A DNA stretch of 64,000 bases from UBA1660 sp964462035 (GTDB taxonomy: Bacteria > Myxococcota_A > Polyangia > Polyangiales > Houyiibacteriaceae). This document shows, piece after piece, positions 8,392-17,293 of this stretch. Below the pieces are notes generated by a model. It ran no database searches and was not told the origin of the DNA. It saw only the letters and a list, made by a program, of their open reading frames with translations. Position numbers and translations under genes: made by a program. The DNA lies in assembly GCA_964462035.1 (NCBI GenBank), contig CAYXAP010000022.1:59902-123901 (forward strand), read 5' to 3'. Each line of letters begins with the position of its first letter. The stretch's first letter is position 1.

Positions 8392-9267
8392 ATGGCGCGC
8401 CGGGACCCCTACCGCATTCATCGTTGGATCGACCGCTTCGTGCTCGTGGGCATCGTCGCGGTCGGCTTGCTCCACCCGGAACCCCTCGTGTGGCTCCAGA
8501 GCTTCGGCGCGGCGTTCGCGGTGCTCGTCGGCTCCGTGTACGCGGGCGCGTGGCTCGTCACTCGATGGGCGGAGCGGAAGGAAGAGCGTATTCAGGGCCC
8601 GCGGCGCAAACCGCCGATGCTACGCGAGGAAGCCTTCGTGACCGCCCAGGCGATGTGGGTGATGGCGGGCCTGATCGCGTGGCCGATCACCCAGTCGCGC
8701 TTGGGCATCGAGACCGGCTTTCGCTGGTCGCTCGAGGGCACTGGGTGGACGTGGTGGACCGCGTCGTTGGTGACCGTCGGCGGGGTCGTGGCGATCGACG
8801 CCTGGACTTACTGGAAGCACCGCGCGCTCCACACCAAGGCGCTCTTCGGCTTCCACCGGGATCACCACACCTTTCGTGACCCGAGCTCCTTCGCCGGCTT
8901 CGCCGTCGGTCCGACCGAGGCGTTGTGGACCTTCTTGCCGGTGCTCGCGGTGCTGCACCCGAAGGCGATCCACTGGGGTCCTTCGTACCTCGTGCTCGTC
9001 GTCGGCTTCGTGTCGCTCAACCTCTACCTGCACTGCGGCGTCACCGCGAAGCTGATCGAGGGCACGCTCCCGAAGATCGGGATCAACACCTCCGCGTTCC
9101 ACAACGTCCACCACTCCCACGCCAAGGTGAACTTCGGCGAGGTCGCCACATGGTGGGACATCATCTGTGGGACCCGGCTCCAGGACCGCGCGGCCACCAA
9201 GCCACTCGCCGAGGTGGAGCCGGAGCCGCGCCCCGAGGTCGTTCAGCGGCCTTCGTCGGCGGTCTGA
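8392..9267 (+). CDS. Sterol desaturase / fatty acid hydroxylase family membrane enzyme
   Basis: The 291-residue integral membrane protein has hydrophobic segments at about residues 14-28, 36-57, 83-100, 122-137 and 170-205. The histidine clusters of the FA_hydroxylase family are present: HRALH (143-147), FHRDHH (154-159) and FHNVHHSH (about 231-238). These bind a non-haem di-iron centre that inserts oxygen or desaturates a lipid or sterol chain in the membrane. The length and His spacing match the family. The ATG at 8392 follows the longest coding-like frame. It is transcribed alone, divergent from the gene ending at 6693. The substrate (sterol, fatty acid, carotenoid or alkylglycerol) cannot be read from sequence. 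Confidence 0.9.
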   Translation: MARRDPYRIHRWIDRFVLVGIVAVGLLHPEPLVWLQSFGAAFAVLVGSVYAGAWLVTRWAERKEERIQGPRRKPPMLREEAFVTAQAMWVMAGLIAWPITQSRLGIETGFRWSLEGTGWTWWTASLVTVGGVVAIDAWTYWKHRALHTKALFGFHRDHHTFRDPSSFAGFAVGPTEALWTFLPVLAVLHPKAIHWGPSYLVLVVGFVSLNLYLHCGVTAKLIEGTLPKIGINTSAFHNVHHSHAKVNFGEVATWWDIICGTRLQDRAATKPLAEVEPEPRPEVVQRPSSAV

Positions 9268-9389
9268 ACGCCCCAACGGGGGCGTCTTCTCGAGTGGCCA
9301 CTGGCGACTCGAGTCGTCAGCGCTGGTGATTCGAAACACTGGCCCGATGGGGGCACCCGCCGTTGGATTCACCCCCGTCGGAGTGCCGA

Positions 9390-9401
9390 ATTGGCGCCAA
9401 T
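9390..9401. promoter_or_regulatory. Perfect 12-base palindrome upstream of secreted protein gene
   Basis: ATTGGCGCCAAT is a perfect palindrome 102 bases before the start at 9503, in the non-coding interval after the sterol-desaturase family gene. It could be an operator; nothing identifies a protein that binds it. Confidence 0.3.
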
Positions 9402-9428
9402 GTGCTCGGTTCGGTGACCTGTGGGTGT

Positions 9429-9444
9429 CGGCACGACATGTGCA
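9429..9444 (+). promoter_or_regulatory. Weak sigma-54-like -24/-12 element
   Basis: CGGCACGACATGTGCA keeps the invariant GG-N10-GC spacing and most of the -24 box but differs from TGGCACG-N4-TTGCA at two positions. It sits 58 bases before the ATG at 9503, about the same distance as the strong sigma-54 site before the efflux operon. It is only suggestive. Confidence 0.3.
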
Positions 9445-9502
9445 AAGTTACACCGCAACAGGACGGCGCCGTGGTCGTCGTCCGAAGGAAGGACACCCCC
9501 CG

Positions 9503-10288
9503 ATGCGCAAGATGCTCGTGACCCTGCTCGCCACCCTCGCCTGGTCGAGCGCCGCCTACGCCTACACGCCCGAGGGCACCTGCGAAGGCTGGAGCACCTA
9601 CGGGTTCTGGGGCGGAGACGCCCTGACCGTCTCGACCGCCCAGCTCCAGGAGCTGCAGACCGATGGAACCTGGCTGACGCTCGACACGAGCATCGACGCC
9701 CAGCACAACGACCCGGAGACCACCGAGTTCCACCTCGGCGCCCTCTGGGACGTCCCGACCTTCGGCACCTACCGCGTCGTGCTCTACAGCGTCGTCTACG
9801 ACCAGGTCCCCTACGGCTACAGCCCCTCCGCCGAGGAGCTCGCCAACTGGAACCCGGACATGGTCTACGAGTTCGGGCCCACCGTGAGCACCAGCTTCGA
9901 GTGCACCGAGCCCCCGGTCTACAGCCAGGAGGCGCGCACTCCGGGCTACTGGAAGAACCACCCGGACGCCTGGGGGGTCAGCGCCCTCACGCTCGGCGGT
10001 ACCACCTACGACGCTGCCTGCCTCGACGGCGTGCTCGACATGCGCACTCGCGGCGACATTCGAGTGAAGCTCTTCCACCACCTCATCGCGGCGAAGCTCA
10101 ACCTCATCGCCGGCACCGACCCCGGCCCGATCGCCTCGACCATCGCCGACGCCGACGCCTACCTCGCGACCGTCGTCGCCGACTGCGGCTCGATGCAGCT
10201 CAGCGGTGACCGCCCCCAGGGCGCCGAGAAGGACCTCGTCGAGGCCCTCCTCACCACGCTCGACCTCTACAACAACAACGAGCTCTGA
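9503..10288 (+). CDS. Secreted protein with TPGYWKNHPDAW motif
   Basis: From the ATG at 9503 the product is 261 residues. A GAAGGAAGG ribosome-binding site sits about eight bases upstream, which decides this start over the longer frame that opens inside the previous gene. A Sec signal peptide (MRKMLVTLLATLAWSSAAYA) ends at an AYA-type signal peptidase I site. The N-terminal 130 residues look like a beta-sandwich. Residues from about 145 begin with TPGYWKNHPDAW, a motif I have seen in many secreted bacterial proteins of unknown function. This is followed by a helical domain with LFHHLIAAKLNLIAG. The protein is probably periplasmic or extracellular. A hairpin terminator follows. Confidence 0.8.
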   Translation: MRKMLVTLLATLAWSSAAYAYTPEGTCEGWSTYGFWGGDALTVSTAQLQELQTDGTWLTLDTSIDAQHNDPETTEFHLGALWDVPTFGTYRVVLYSVVYDQVPYGYSPSAEELANWNPDMVYEFGPTVSTSFECTEPPVYSQEARTPGYWKNHPDAWGVSALTLGGTTYDAACLDGVLDMRTRGDIRVKLFHHLIAAKLNLIAGTDPGPIASTIADADAYLATVVADCGSMQLSGDRPQGAEKDLVEALLTTLDLYNNNEL

Positions 10289-10309
10289 GCTCGGCTCCCT
10301 CATCGATGC

Positions 10310-10333
10310 GAGCGCTCCCGTCAGGGGGCGCTC
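10310..10333 (+). terminator. Rho-independent-like terminator after 9503 gene
   Basis: GAGCGCTCCC (10310-10319), loop GTCA, GGGGGCGCTC (10324-10333) forms a ten-pair stem with one wobble, followed by GTTTCAATTC. It lies 22 bases after the stop codon. Confidence 0.6.
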
Positions 10334-10408
10334 GTTTCAATTCAGCACCTCGGGCGGAACCGCTCCCCAAACCTTGCCAGCTGGCGACGCAGCGAATACC
10401 GCTGAGCC

Positions 10409-10972
10409 ATGCTCACCCGCAGCCTCTGCGCCGTTCTCTCCGTCCTCCCCTTTGCGCTCGGTTGCTACGACTCGGTGCCGGTCACGGATGCGCCCTCCCG
10501 CGACATGGGTCCGACCGCTCGCGATGGTGGACCTGGACGCGACGCCTTCGTACCGCGTCGCGACGCCTTCGTGCCCCCTCCGATCGACGCGGGGGGCGAT
10601 GTCTGTGTGACCGGTGAGCGCCTCGCTCCGTACGCTGGGCCCACGTGTCGCCCCGAGACGGCGGAGTGCCTCGAAGGATGCGGCGCGGATCCCGACCCCG
10701 GCTTCTGCCAGGACGAGTGCTTCGCCGCGGACGAGACCTGTGTCCAGTGCCTCAACGAGACGGTGATCCGCTGCGCTGCGAACAACGGCTGCCAGGCCGA
10801 ATGGGACGAGTATGCCTGCTGCTCGGAAGAGCTCTGCCCGGGCGCCGTGGAAGTGGACCGACTGATCTGCTCGGACGACTGCACCTCCCAGCTCGAGCTC
10901 TTCGTCGACTGTCTGAACGACCGAGCGCTCGGCGTGTGCGAGGCCGAGTTCGAAGGCTGTCTCGCCCCCTGA
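10409..10972 (+). CDS. Cysteine-rich lipoprotein
   Basis: This is a 187-residue lipoprotein with signal MLTRSLCAVLSVLPFALGC, lipobox FALGC (Cys19), followed by an Asp/Pro/Gly-rich linker with a repeated RRDAFVP. The mature C-terminal region has about 20 cysteines in pairs (CLEGC, CQDEC, CVQC, CCSEELC, CSDDC), as in disulfide-stapled surface proteins of myxobacteria. No enzymatic motif is visible. It is likely anchored in the inner or outer membrane, facing the periplasm or the cell surface. It converges on the response regulator gene, with seven bases between stops. No function is proposed. Confidence 0.75.
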   Translation: MLTRSLCAVLSVLPFALGCYDSVPVTDAPSRDMGPTARDGGPGRDAFVPRRDAFVPPPIDAGGDVCVTGERLAPYAGPTCRPETAECLEGCGADPDPGFCQDECFAADETCVQCLNETVIRCAANNGCQAEWDEYACCSEELCPGAVEVDRLICSDDCTSQLELFVDCLNDRALGVCEAEFEGCLAP

Positions 10973-10979
10973 GCGCGTG

Positions 10980-12344
10980 TCATTCCTGGTAGCGCGCGAG
11001 CCTCGCGTGGAGTGTCTTGCGGTCGATGCCGAGGATGCGCGCGGCCTTACTCTTGTTGCCATCGACCGCGTCGACGACGCGGAGGATGTGCCGTCGCTCC
11101 ACTTCGTCGAGCGGTAGGAAGCGGGATGGCTCGCCCTCTTCCTCGGACGCCCCGAGGTCCTCCACGTCGAGCAGCTCCGGGGGGACGTGCTCGACCGTGA
11201 TCTCTCCGCTCTCCCGCGCGAGGGCCACGCATCGTTCCATACAGTTGTGGAGCTCTCGCACGTTGCCCGGCCAGTCGTACGCCAGCAGCCGTCGCGCGAC
11301 CTCCTCCGAGATCGTCGGTGGGTCGCTGCGTTCTCGAACGGCGATTTCGTCGAGGAAGACCTCGGCCAGGAGCAAGACGTCGTCGCCCCGGTCGCGAAGC
11401 GGCGGCACGTCGACCGTGATGACGTCCAGCCGATAGTAGAGATCGGCGCGAAAGCCTCCGCCTTCGACTTCGGTCCGCAGATCGTGGTGAGTCGCCGCCA
11501 GGACCCGAACGTCCACCTCGACCTCTCGGTCGCCGCCCACCGGCCGGAGCCGCTTCTCTTGGAGGACGCGGAGCAGCTTCGGCTGCAGCGTCGCGGACAG
11601 GTCGCCGATCTCGTCGAGGAAGACCGTCCCCCCGTCGGCTTCGCGGAGCAGGCCCCGTCGGGCCGTCCGGGCGTCGGTGAACGCACCGCGCTCATGGCCG
11701 AAGAGCTCGCTCTCGAGCAGCGCTTCGGGCATCGCGGCGCAGTTGAGGGCCACGAACGCGCCGCCGGCTCGCCGGCTCCGGTCGTGCAGCGCGCGGGCGA
11801 CGAGCTCCTTGCCGGTGCCGCTCTCGCCGAGGATCAACACGGACGCCTCGGAGTGCCCCACGCGATCGATGAGCTCGTACAGTCGCTCCATCGGTGGGCT
11901 CGTGCCGACCATCCCCGCGTGACCGGGACGGGTCCCGGTGCGCCGCCGAAGCTCGCGAACCTCGTCGCGGAGCGAACGATCCAAGAGCGCACGTTGGAGG
12001 CTCAGCTCCAGGCGCTCGGGCTCGAAGGGTTTGGTCAGGAAGTCGTAGGCGCCCGCGCGAATGGCTTCGATGGCCGAGTCCAGACTCCCGAAAGCGGTCA
12101 TGAGCAGGACCGGCACCTCCGGGAAGTGCCGTACGACTTCCTTGCAGAGCTGGGTCCCAGACGTCCCGGGCATCCGTAGATCCGTCACGACGGCGTCGAT
12201 CGGTCGCGCGGAGAGGGCGTCGAGCGCTTCGGCAGCGTTGCCGACGCCGACCACCCTGTACACTCCCCGGGCCTCGAGCTGTTCGCGCAAGAGCTCGCGC
12301 AGCTCGAGGTCGTCGTCCACCAGCAGGACCGTGGGCTTCGTCAC
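10980..12344 (-). CDS. NtrC-family sigma-54 response regulator of the efflux operon
   Basis: The 454-residue product has three domains. The receiver (1-120) has acidic pocket DDD (10-12), phosphoacceptor Asp55 in VTDLRMPG and Lys in the TKPF loop. The AAA+ domain (about 145-385) has Walker A GESGTGKE, Walker B TVFLDEIGDL and the sigma-54 contact loop GAFTDA (a common variant of GAFTGA). The Fis-type helix-turn-helix ends the protein (SKAARILGIDRKTLHARL). It should act as a phosphorylation-dependent enhancer-binding activator of sigma-54 RNA polymerase. It overlaps the kinase gene by four bases, and both lie downstream of the RND pump. The sigma-54 promoter at 19999-20013 is the obvious target, which would make the operon autoregulated. 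Confidence 0.95.
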   Translation of the reverse strand: MTKPTVLLVDDDLELRELLREQLEARGVYRVVGVGNAAEALDALSARPIDAVVTDLRMPGTSGTQLCKEVVRHFPEVPVLLMTAFGSLDSAIEAIRAGAYDFLTKPFEPERLELSLQRALLDRSLRDEVRELRRRTGTRPGHAGMVGTSPPMERLYELIDRVGHSEASVLILGESGTGKELVARALHDRSRRAGGAFVALNCAAMPEALLESELFGHERGAFTDARTARRGLLREADGGTVFLDEIGDLSATLQPKLLRVLQEKRLRPVGGDREVEVDVRVLAATHHDLRTEVEGGGFRADLYYRLDVITVDVPPLRDRGDDVLLLAEVFLDEIAVRERSDPPTISEEVARRLLAYDWPGNVRELHNCMERCVALARESGEITVEHVPPELLDVEDLGASEEEGEPSRFLPLDEVERRHILRVVDAVDGNKSKAARILGIDRKTLHARLARYQE

Positions 12345-13792
12345 GCGGCGTCCTCGGCGATCGGGAGGAGGATGCTGAGCGTCGTCCCCACGCTCGGTAG
12401 ACTGTCGAGGACGAGCCAGCCGTCGTGCTCACGCGCGATCACGAAAGCGACGGACAGACCGAGCCCCGTCCCCTGACCGACGTCCTTCGTCGTGAAGAAG
12501 GGATCGAAGATCTCGTTCTGGAGCTCCGGGGGAATCCCGGCACCGTCGTCGTGGACGTCGATGCGTACGTAGCCGTCGTGAGGCGGCACGTCCGGTGGAG
12601 GCTCGAGCGCGGCGGATCGAGAGACCGAGATGCCGACGCGTCCGCCCTCGGGCGTGGCCTGTACCCCGTTCTGTACGAGGTTCGTGAGCAGCTGGGCGAG
12701 ATGGTCGCGGTCCCCGAGCACGGTCAGCTCGTCGATGCCCTCCGCTTCGATGCGCACGCCGGCCTTCTCCGCGTTCGGGCTCAGGTGTTCGATCACTTCG
12801 GCGATGAGCGTACCCACGGCGACGGGGCGACGCACCCGGTGGCGCGGACGAGAGAGACTCAGCAAGCTCCGAACGATGCGTTCCATCCGCTTGGATTCGG
12901 TCCGGACGATGCGCGCGTGTCGCCGGAGCCCTTCCGGCGTCTCCTCGGCCTCCTCGATCATTCGTGCCCGGCCGGCGACCACCTGGAGTGGCGTACCAAG
13001 CTCGTGGGCGACGCCCGCGGCGAGGGTACCCACGGCTGCGAGTCGCTCGCCGTGGCGGAGTCGGCGCTCGGCCTCGAGGCGCGCTTCGGTCTCGCGCTCT
13101 GCGGCCGCGCGGGCTTCGCGCAGCCGGTCGACCATCTTGGCGATCGCCGAGTGCAAGTGGCCCAGCTCGTCCCGTCTCCGTGAGCGCGGCAAGACGTCCA
13201 GCGAGCCGGCGGCGATCTCTTCCGTGTGCGCCACCAGATCGCGCACCGGCCGGCCGACGATCCAGTTGCCTACCAGCACCGCCAGCCAAGCCGCACCGAG
13301 GGCGACCGCCAGCGTGGTCCACAGTAGACCCATCGCGCCTCGTTGGATCCGGGCTTCGGCTTTCGCCAGCGGCTCCGCGAGCTCGATCGCCGTGCCGGGC
13401 GCGTCATCGCCGAGGGGGATGTACGTGTACACGGTGCCCGGACCGGTGCTCCGGTCGGTGTGGGTCACCTCGGCCTCGCCTCGGCCCGTCAAGTGAATCG
13501 GTAGGGCGGGGGTCGCGCCTAGGCCGTCGGGGCCGACCCCGACCAAGCGGATCCCGACCTCCGCCTCCCCCTCTTGTGCGACCTGCAAGAGCTCCTGGGC
13601 CGCGTCGAGGTCGCCGGAGCGAAGCGCGAGCCGAACCGAGGGACGCAGAGCGCGCCCGAGGAGGCGCTGCTCGTGGGCCATGTCCCGCTCCACCACCTCG
13701 CGCTCTCGCTGAAGGTGCTGCCATCCCTCCAGGCCGAGCACGGTGACGAGCAGCCCGAGGAAGACGATCATCAATTTGAGCGCCACCCGCAT
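12341..13792 (-). CDS. Sensor histidine kinase of the efflux operon
   Basis: The 483-residue membrane kinase has TM1 at about 5-24, a periplasmic sensor of about 125 residues, TM2 at about 153-178, a HAMP linker (about 178-232) and then a coiled coil. The H-box is AHELGTPLQ, with phosphorylated His263. The N-box (NLVQNGVQA), G1 box (DDGAGIPPE) and G2 box (GQGTGLGLS) of the HATPase domain are all present. The class resembles NtrB/ZraS-type kinases that pair with NtrC regulators, and it is translationally coupled to the regulator (ATGA overlap). The small periplasmic domain could sense an envelope stress or a drug, but the ligand is unknown. It lies 95 bases after the RND gene stop with no terminator seen, so it is likely co-transcribed. 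Confidence 0.93.
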   Translation of the reverse strand: MRVALKLMIVFLGLLVTVLGLEGWQHLQREREVVERDMAHEQRLLGRALRPSVRLALRSGDLDAAQELLQVAQEGEAEVGIRLVGVGPDGLGATPALPIHLTGRGEAEVTHTDRSTGPGTVYTYIPLGDDAPGTAIELAEPLAKAEARIQRGAMGLLWTTLAVALGAAWLAVLVGNWIVGRPVRDLVAHTEEIAAGSLDVLPRSRRRDELGHLHSAIAKMVDRLREARAAAERETEARLEAERRLRHGERLAAVGTLAAGVAHELGTPLQVVAGRARMIEEAEETPEGLRRHARIVRTESKRMERIVRSLLSLSRPRHRVRRPVAVGTLIAEVIEHLSPNAEKAGVRIEAEGIDELTVLGDRDHLAQLLTNLVQNGVQATPEGGRVGISVSRSAALEPPPDVPPHDGYVRIDVHDDGAGIPPELQNEIFDPFFTTKDVGQGTGLGLSVAFVIAREHDGWLVLDSLPSVGTTLSILLPIAEDAA

Positions 13793-13887
13793 GCGTCACT
13801 CCGCGGCACTCCGTGGGGCACCGCTCTCGAACGCTAGAGTGCCATGGTCGCTCCGATGGCGTGCTTCACATCGTCTCGCAGGGACCG

Positions 13888-16800
13888 TCACCTGTCGGCC
13901 CCCGCCTGGTCGGCCGAGCGACGTCCTGGCTCCGTCAGAGGGACATCCGTCTCGTCGCGGAGGAGCTCACGCCCATCCGATATCCGAGCGAAGACGTAGT
14001 AGAGGCCGGGGATCACGATGACGCCGATGACCGTGCCGAGGAGCATCCCGCCCACGCCGGTGATGCCGATCGTTCGGTTGCCGATCGCGCCGGCGCCGGG
14101 AGCGACGACCAGGGGCGCGAGCCCCGCCACGAAGGCGAAGGAGGTCATCTGGATGGGCCGGAAGCGGAGCTTGCCGCCCTCGATGGCTGCGGTCTTCAAC
14201 GACGCTCCTTCGCTGCGTCTCTGGACCGCGAACTCGACGATGAGGATCGCGTTCTTCCCCAAGAGGCCGACCAGCATGATCATGCCGAGCTGGGCCCAGA
14301 CGTCGTTCGCCAAGCCTACGGCCTGCAGCAGGAGAAACGAACCGAAGATGCCGATCGGCAACGAGAGGATCACGGCCAGCGGGATCAGGAAGCTCTCGTA
14401 CTGCGCCGCCAGGACCAGGTAGACGAAGACGACGACGATCAGGAAGATGAAGAGCGCCGCGTTACCCTGCCGTGACTCGTCCCAGGACAAGCCCTCCCAG
14501 CCGAGCGCATAGCCGCGCGGCAGGGTCGCCTCGGCCACGGCTTCCACCGCCTCGATCGCCTGTCCGGTCGAATAGCCCGCGGCGGGAACGATCTGGATGG
14601 CCGCCGAAGGGTAGAGGTTGTAGCGGGTGATCTCGTTGAGCCCCTGCTTCTTCTCGATCCGCATGAAGGCCGAGTACGGGACCATCTCGCCGTCGTCGTT
14701 GGGGATGAAGAGGTCGTCCAGGTCCTCGGGCATCCGCCGGAACTCGGGCCAGGCCTGCACGTAGACCTTGTAGAACTGGTTGAAGCGGACGAAGCCCTGC
14801 TCGTAGGTGCTACCGATGAGGATGTTGAGGTTGTTCAGCGCGTCGTTGATCGACACGCCTTTCTGCATGGCCACGTCGTTGTCGATGACCAGCTCGTACT
14901 GCGGGTAGTCGGAGGCGTAGAACGTGAACTGGCTGCCGATCTCGGGGCGCTCTTCGAGGGCGGCCATGAGCTCGTCGTTGATCTCACCGAGCCGTTCGTA
15001 GTCGGGCGTGCTCGATTGCGTCTGGTCCAGCAGGCGAAGCGAGAGACCGCCGGCCGCGCCGAAGCCGGGGATGGCGGGTGGCTCGAAGAACTCGAGCTTC
15101 ACGTCGGTGATCTCCCGTGTCCGCTCCTCGAGCTCTTCGATGATCTCCGCGGAGGTTCGGTGACGCTCGGACCAGTCGTCCAGGTTGATGATCGCAGTGC
15201 CGGCGTTCGAGCCGCGCCCCTCGGTGAGGACCTCGTAGCCTGCGACCGAGGTGACGCTCCGGATGCCGTCGATCTCCTCGGCGATGCGCTCGAGCTCCTG
15301 CGACTTTGCGTTGGTGTATTCGAGCGTCGAGCCGGGCGGTGTCTGCAGAACGGCGTAGATCATGCCCTGGTCCTCACCGGGGATGAAGCCGCTCGGCAGG
15401 ACGGAGCTCGTCCCGACGATGCCCATCGCGAAGGCGCCGATGACGCCCATCGTGAGCAGGCGTCGCGTGGCGATGCGGCGGAGCAGGCCGCCGGCGTAGA
15501 GGTTCGTCAGCTTGTCGACGCCGCGACTGAAGGGCTTCTGGACGAAGGGAACGAGGACCAGCAGGAAGCCGACCGGTCCCCAGAGCTCGTACGCCAGGTA
15601 GCTGAGCCCAGCCATCAGCGGCAGACCGACGAGTGAGTACACGAGGATCGTTCGCATGCCGAGGCTGCGCACCCGATCCCGGAGGCTCCGCCGCTCTTTC
15701 CGCTCGTGCCCATCCTCGGCGTGCGGCTTCAGGACCATCGCACAGAGCACGGGCGTGAGCGTCAGCGCGACTACGCCGGAGAGGATGATGGTCGACGCCA
15801 TGGTGACGCCGAACTGCCGGTAGAAGACGCCAACCGGTCCGGGCACGAAGGTCACCGGAACGAAGACGGCAGTCATCACCAGGGTGATCGCGATGATCGC
15901 GCCGCTGATCTCCTTCAGCACCTCGACCGTCGCGCGATAGGGAGAGAGGTGTGTCTCCGCCATCTTCGCATGGACGGCCTCGACTACGACGATCGCGTCG
16001 TCCACGACGACACCGATGGCCAGCACCATCGCAAAGAGCGTGATGAGGTTGATGGAGAAGCCCATCAGCTGCAGCACGAAGAAGCTGCCGATCAGCGAGA
16101 CGGGCACGGCGAGCGTCGGGATGATCGTGGAGCGCAGATCGCCCAGGAACATGAACACTACGAGCGACACGAGGATGAACGCCTCGAGGAGGGTGTGGAG
16201 CACCTGCTCGATCGAGGCGTCGACGAAGCGCGAGACGTCGTAGGCAATCTCGTAGTCCATGCCGGGCGGGAACGAGTCCTTCAGCTCGTCCATGGTCGCC
16301 TTCACCTCTTCGATGACGGCGGCTGCGTTGGAGCCGGGAGCCTGCTTGAGGACGATGGACGAAGCGGGGTGACCGTTGACGTCGGAGTAGATGTCGAAGA
16401 ACTCGGAGCCGAGCTCCACGCCATCTCGCTCGTTCGGCGAGCCATCTCGATGGGGCGGGGGGACGCACACGTCGCGGAGCCGGAGAATCTCGCCGTCGGG
16501 CGTGGCCCGTAGGATGATGTCGGCGTACTGCTCGGGCTCGTTGTAGCGCCCGATGTACGTGAGTACGTACTCCTTCGATTGCGAGCTCATGCCCGTGGCC
16601 TGACCGAGCCGGCCGGGGGATCCGATGACGGACTGCTCAGCCAGCGCTTCCATGACGTCGTCGACGCCGATGTCGTAGGCCCGCATGCGTTCCGGGTTCA
16701 GCCAGATGCGCATGGCGAAGCTCCGGTTTCCGAGGTTGCGTGGGATCCCCATGCCTTGGATGCGCTTGAGCACCGGCATGACGTAGACGTTCGCGTAGTT

Positions 16801-17265
16801 GTAGAGGTCGGTCTGGTCAGTGTCGGGGTCGGTGCTGTACAGGTTGAGGTACATCAACATGCTGGGCACGACCTGGCTGACCAGGATGCCCTCGCGTACG
16901 ACCAGCGGAGGCAGCCGGCTCAACATGATGTTGACCCGGTTCTGCACGTTCACGACGTTGATGTTCGGGTCCGTTCCGGGCTCGAAGAAGACCCGGATCG
17001 TGGCTTCGCCCGCGCTCGTAGCGTCCGAGACCATGTAGCGCATGTCCTGTACGCCGTTGATCGACTGCTCGAGCGGGATGAGCACCGAGTCCGTCAGGAC
17101 GTCGGCGCTCGCGCCCGGGTAGGCGATGGAGACGTAGACCGTCGGGGGAGCGACGTCCGGGAACTGAGCGACGGGCAAGGTCGTGATGCCCAATGATCCG
17201 AGGAAGAGGACGACGATGGAGACGACGATTGCCAGGACCGGTCGGTGGAGGATCTTCGTGAACAT
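13888..17265 (-). CDS. RND efflux pump, HAE1 type
   Basis: The 1125-residue product is an AcrB/MexB-like inner-membrane proton antiporter: N-terminal TM (about 10-30), a large periplasmic porter loop, TM2-6 (about 355-500), a second periplasmic loop and C-terminal TMs. TM4 carries the paired proton-relay aspartates in GVVVDDAIVVVE (Asp422, Asp423), and TM10 has LLGKNAILIVEFA with the matching Lys. This places it in the hydrophobe/amphiphile (drug) class rather than the metal (CusA) class. An unusual Pro/charged insert of about 16 residues (267-282, CVPPPHRDGSPNERDG) interrupts the porter domain where AcrB has two residues. It assembles with the neighbouring adaptor and outer-membrane channel. 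The fusion-protein stop is 28 bases upstream. Substrates are unknown. Confidence 0.97.
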   Translation of the reverse strand: MFTKILHRPVLAIVVSIVVLFLGSLGITTLPVAQFPDVAPPTVYVSIAYPGASADVLTDSVLIPLEQSINGVQDMRYMVSDATSAGEATIRVFFEPGTDPNINVVNVQNRVNIMLSRLPPLVVREGILVSQVVPSMLMYLNLYSTDPDTDQTDLYNYANVYVMPVLKRIQGMGIPRNLGNRSFAMRIWLNPERMRAYDIGVDDVMEALAEQSVIGSPGRLGQATGMSSQSKEYVLTYIGRYNEPEQYADIILRATPDGEILRLRDVCVPPPHRDGSPNERDGVELGSEFFDIYSDVNGHPASSIVLKQAPGSNAAAVIEEVKATMDELKDSFPPGMDYEIAYDVSRFVDASIEQVLHTLLEAFILVSLVVFMFLGDLRSTIIPTLAVPVSLIGSFFVLQLMGFSINLITLFAMVLAIGVVVDDAIVVVEAVHAKMAETHLSPYRATVEVLKEISGAIIAITLVMTAVFVPVTFVPGPVGVFYRQFGVTMASTIILSGVVALTLTPVLCAMVLKPHAEDGHERKERRSLRDRVRSLGMRTILVYSLVGLPLMAGLSYLAYELWGPVGFLLVLVPFVQKPFSRGVDKLTNLYAGGLLRRIATRRLLTMGVIGAFAMGIVGTSSVLPSGFIPGEDQGMIYAVLQTPPGSTLEYTNAKSQELERIAEEIDGIRSVTSVAGYEVLTEGRGSNAGTAIINLDDWSERHRTSAEIIEELEERTREITDVKLEFFEPPAIPGFGAAGGLSLRLLDQTQSSTPDYERLGEINDELMAALEERPEIGSQFTFYASDYPQYELVIDNDVAMQKGVSINDALNNLNILIGSTYEQGFVRFNQFYKVYVQAWPEFRRMPEDLDDLFIPNDDGEMVPYSAFMRIEKKQGLNEITRYNLYPSAAIQIVPAAGYSTGQAIEAVEAVAEATLPRGYALGWEGLSWDESRQGNAALFIFLIVVVFVYLVLAAQYESFLIPLAVILSLPIGIFGSFLLLQAVGLANDVWAQLGMIMLVGLLGKNAILIVEFAVQRRSEGASLKTAAIEGGKLRFRPIQMTSFAFVAGLAPLVVAPGAGAIGNRTIGITGVGGMLLGTVIGVIVIPGLYYVFARISDGRELLRDETDVPLTEPGRRSADQAGADR

Positions 17266-17293
17266 GGTGAATCCGTTGGGGCTCGAGGCGCCG

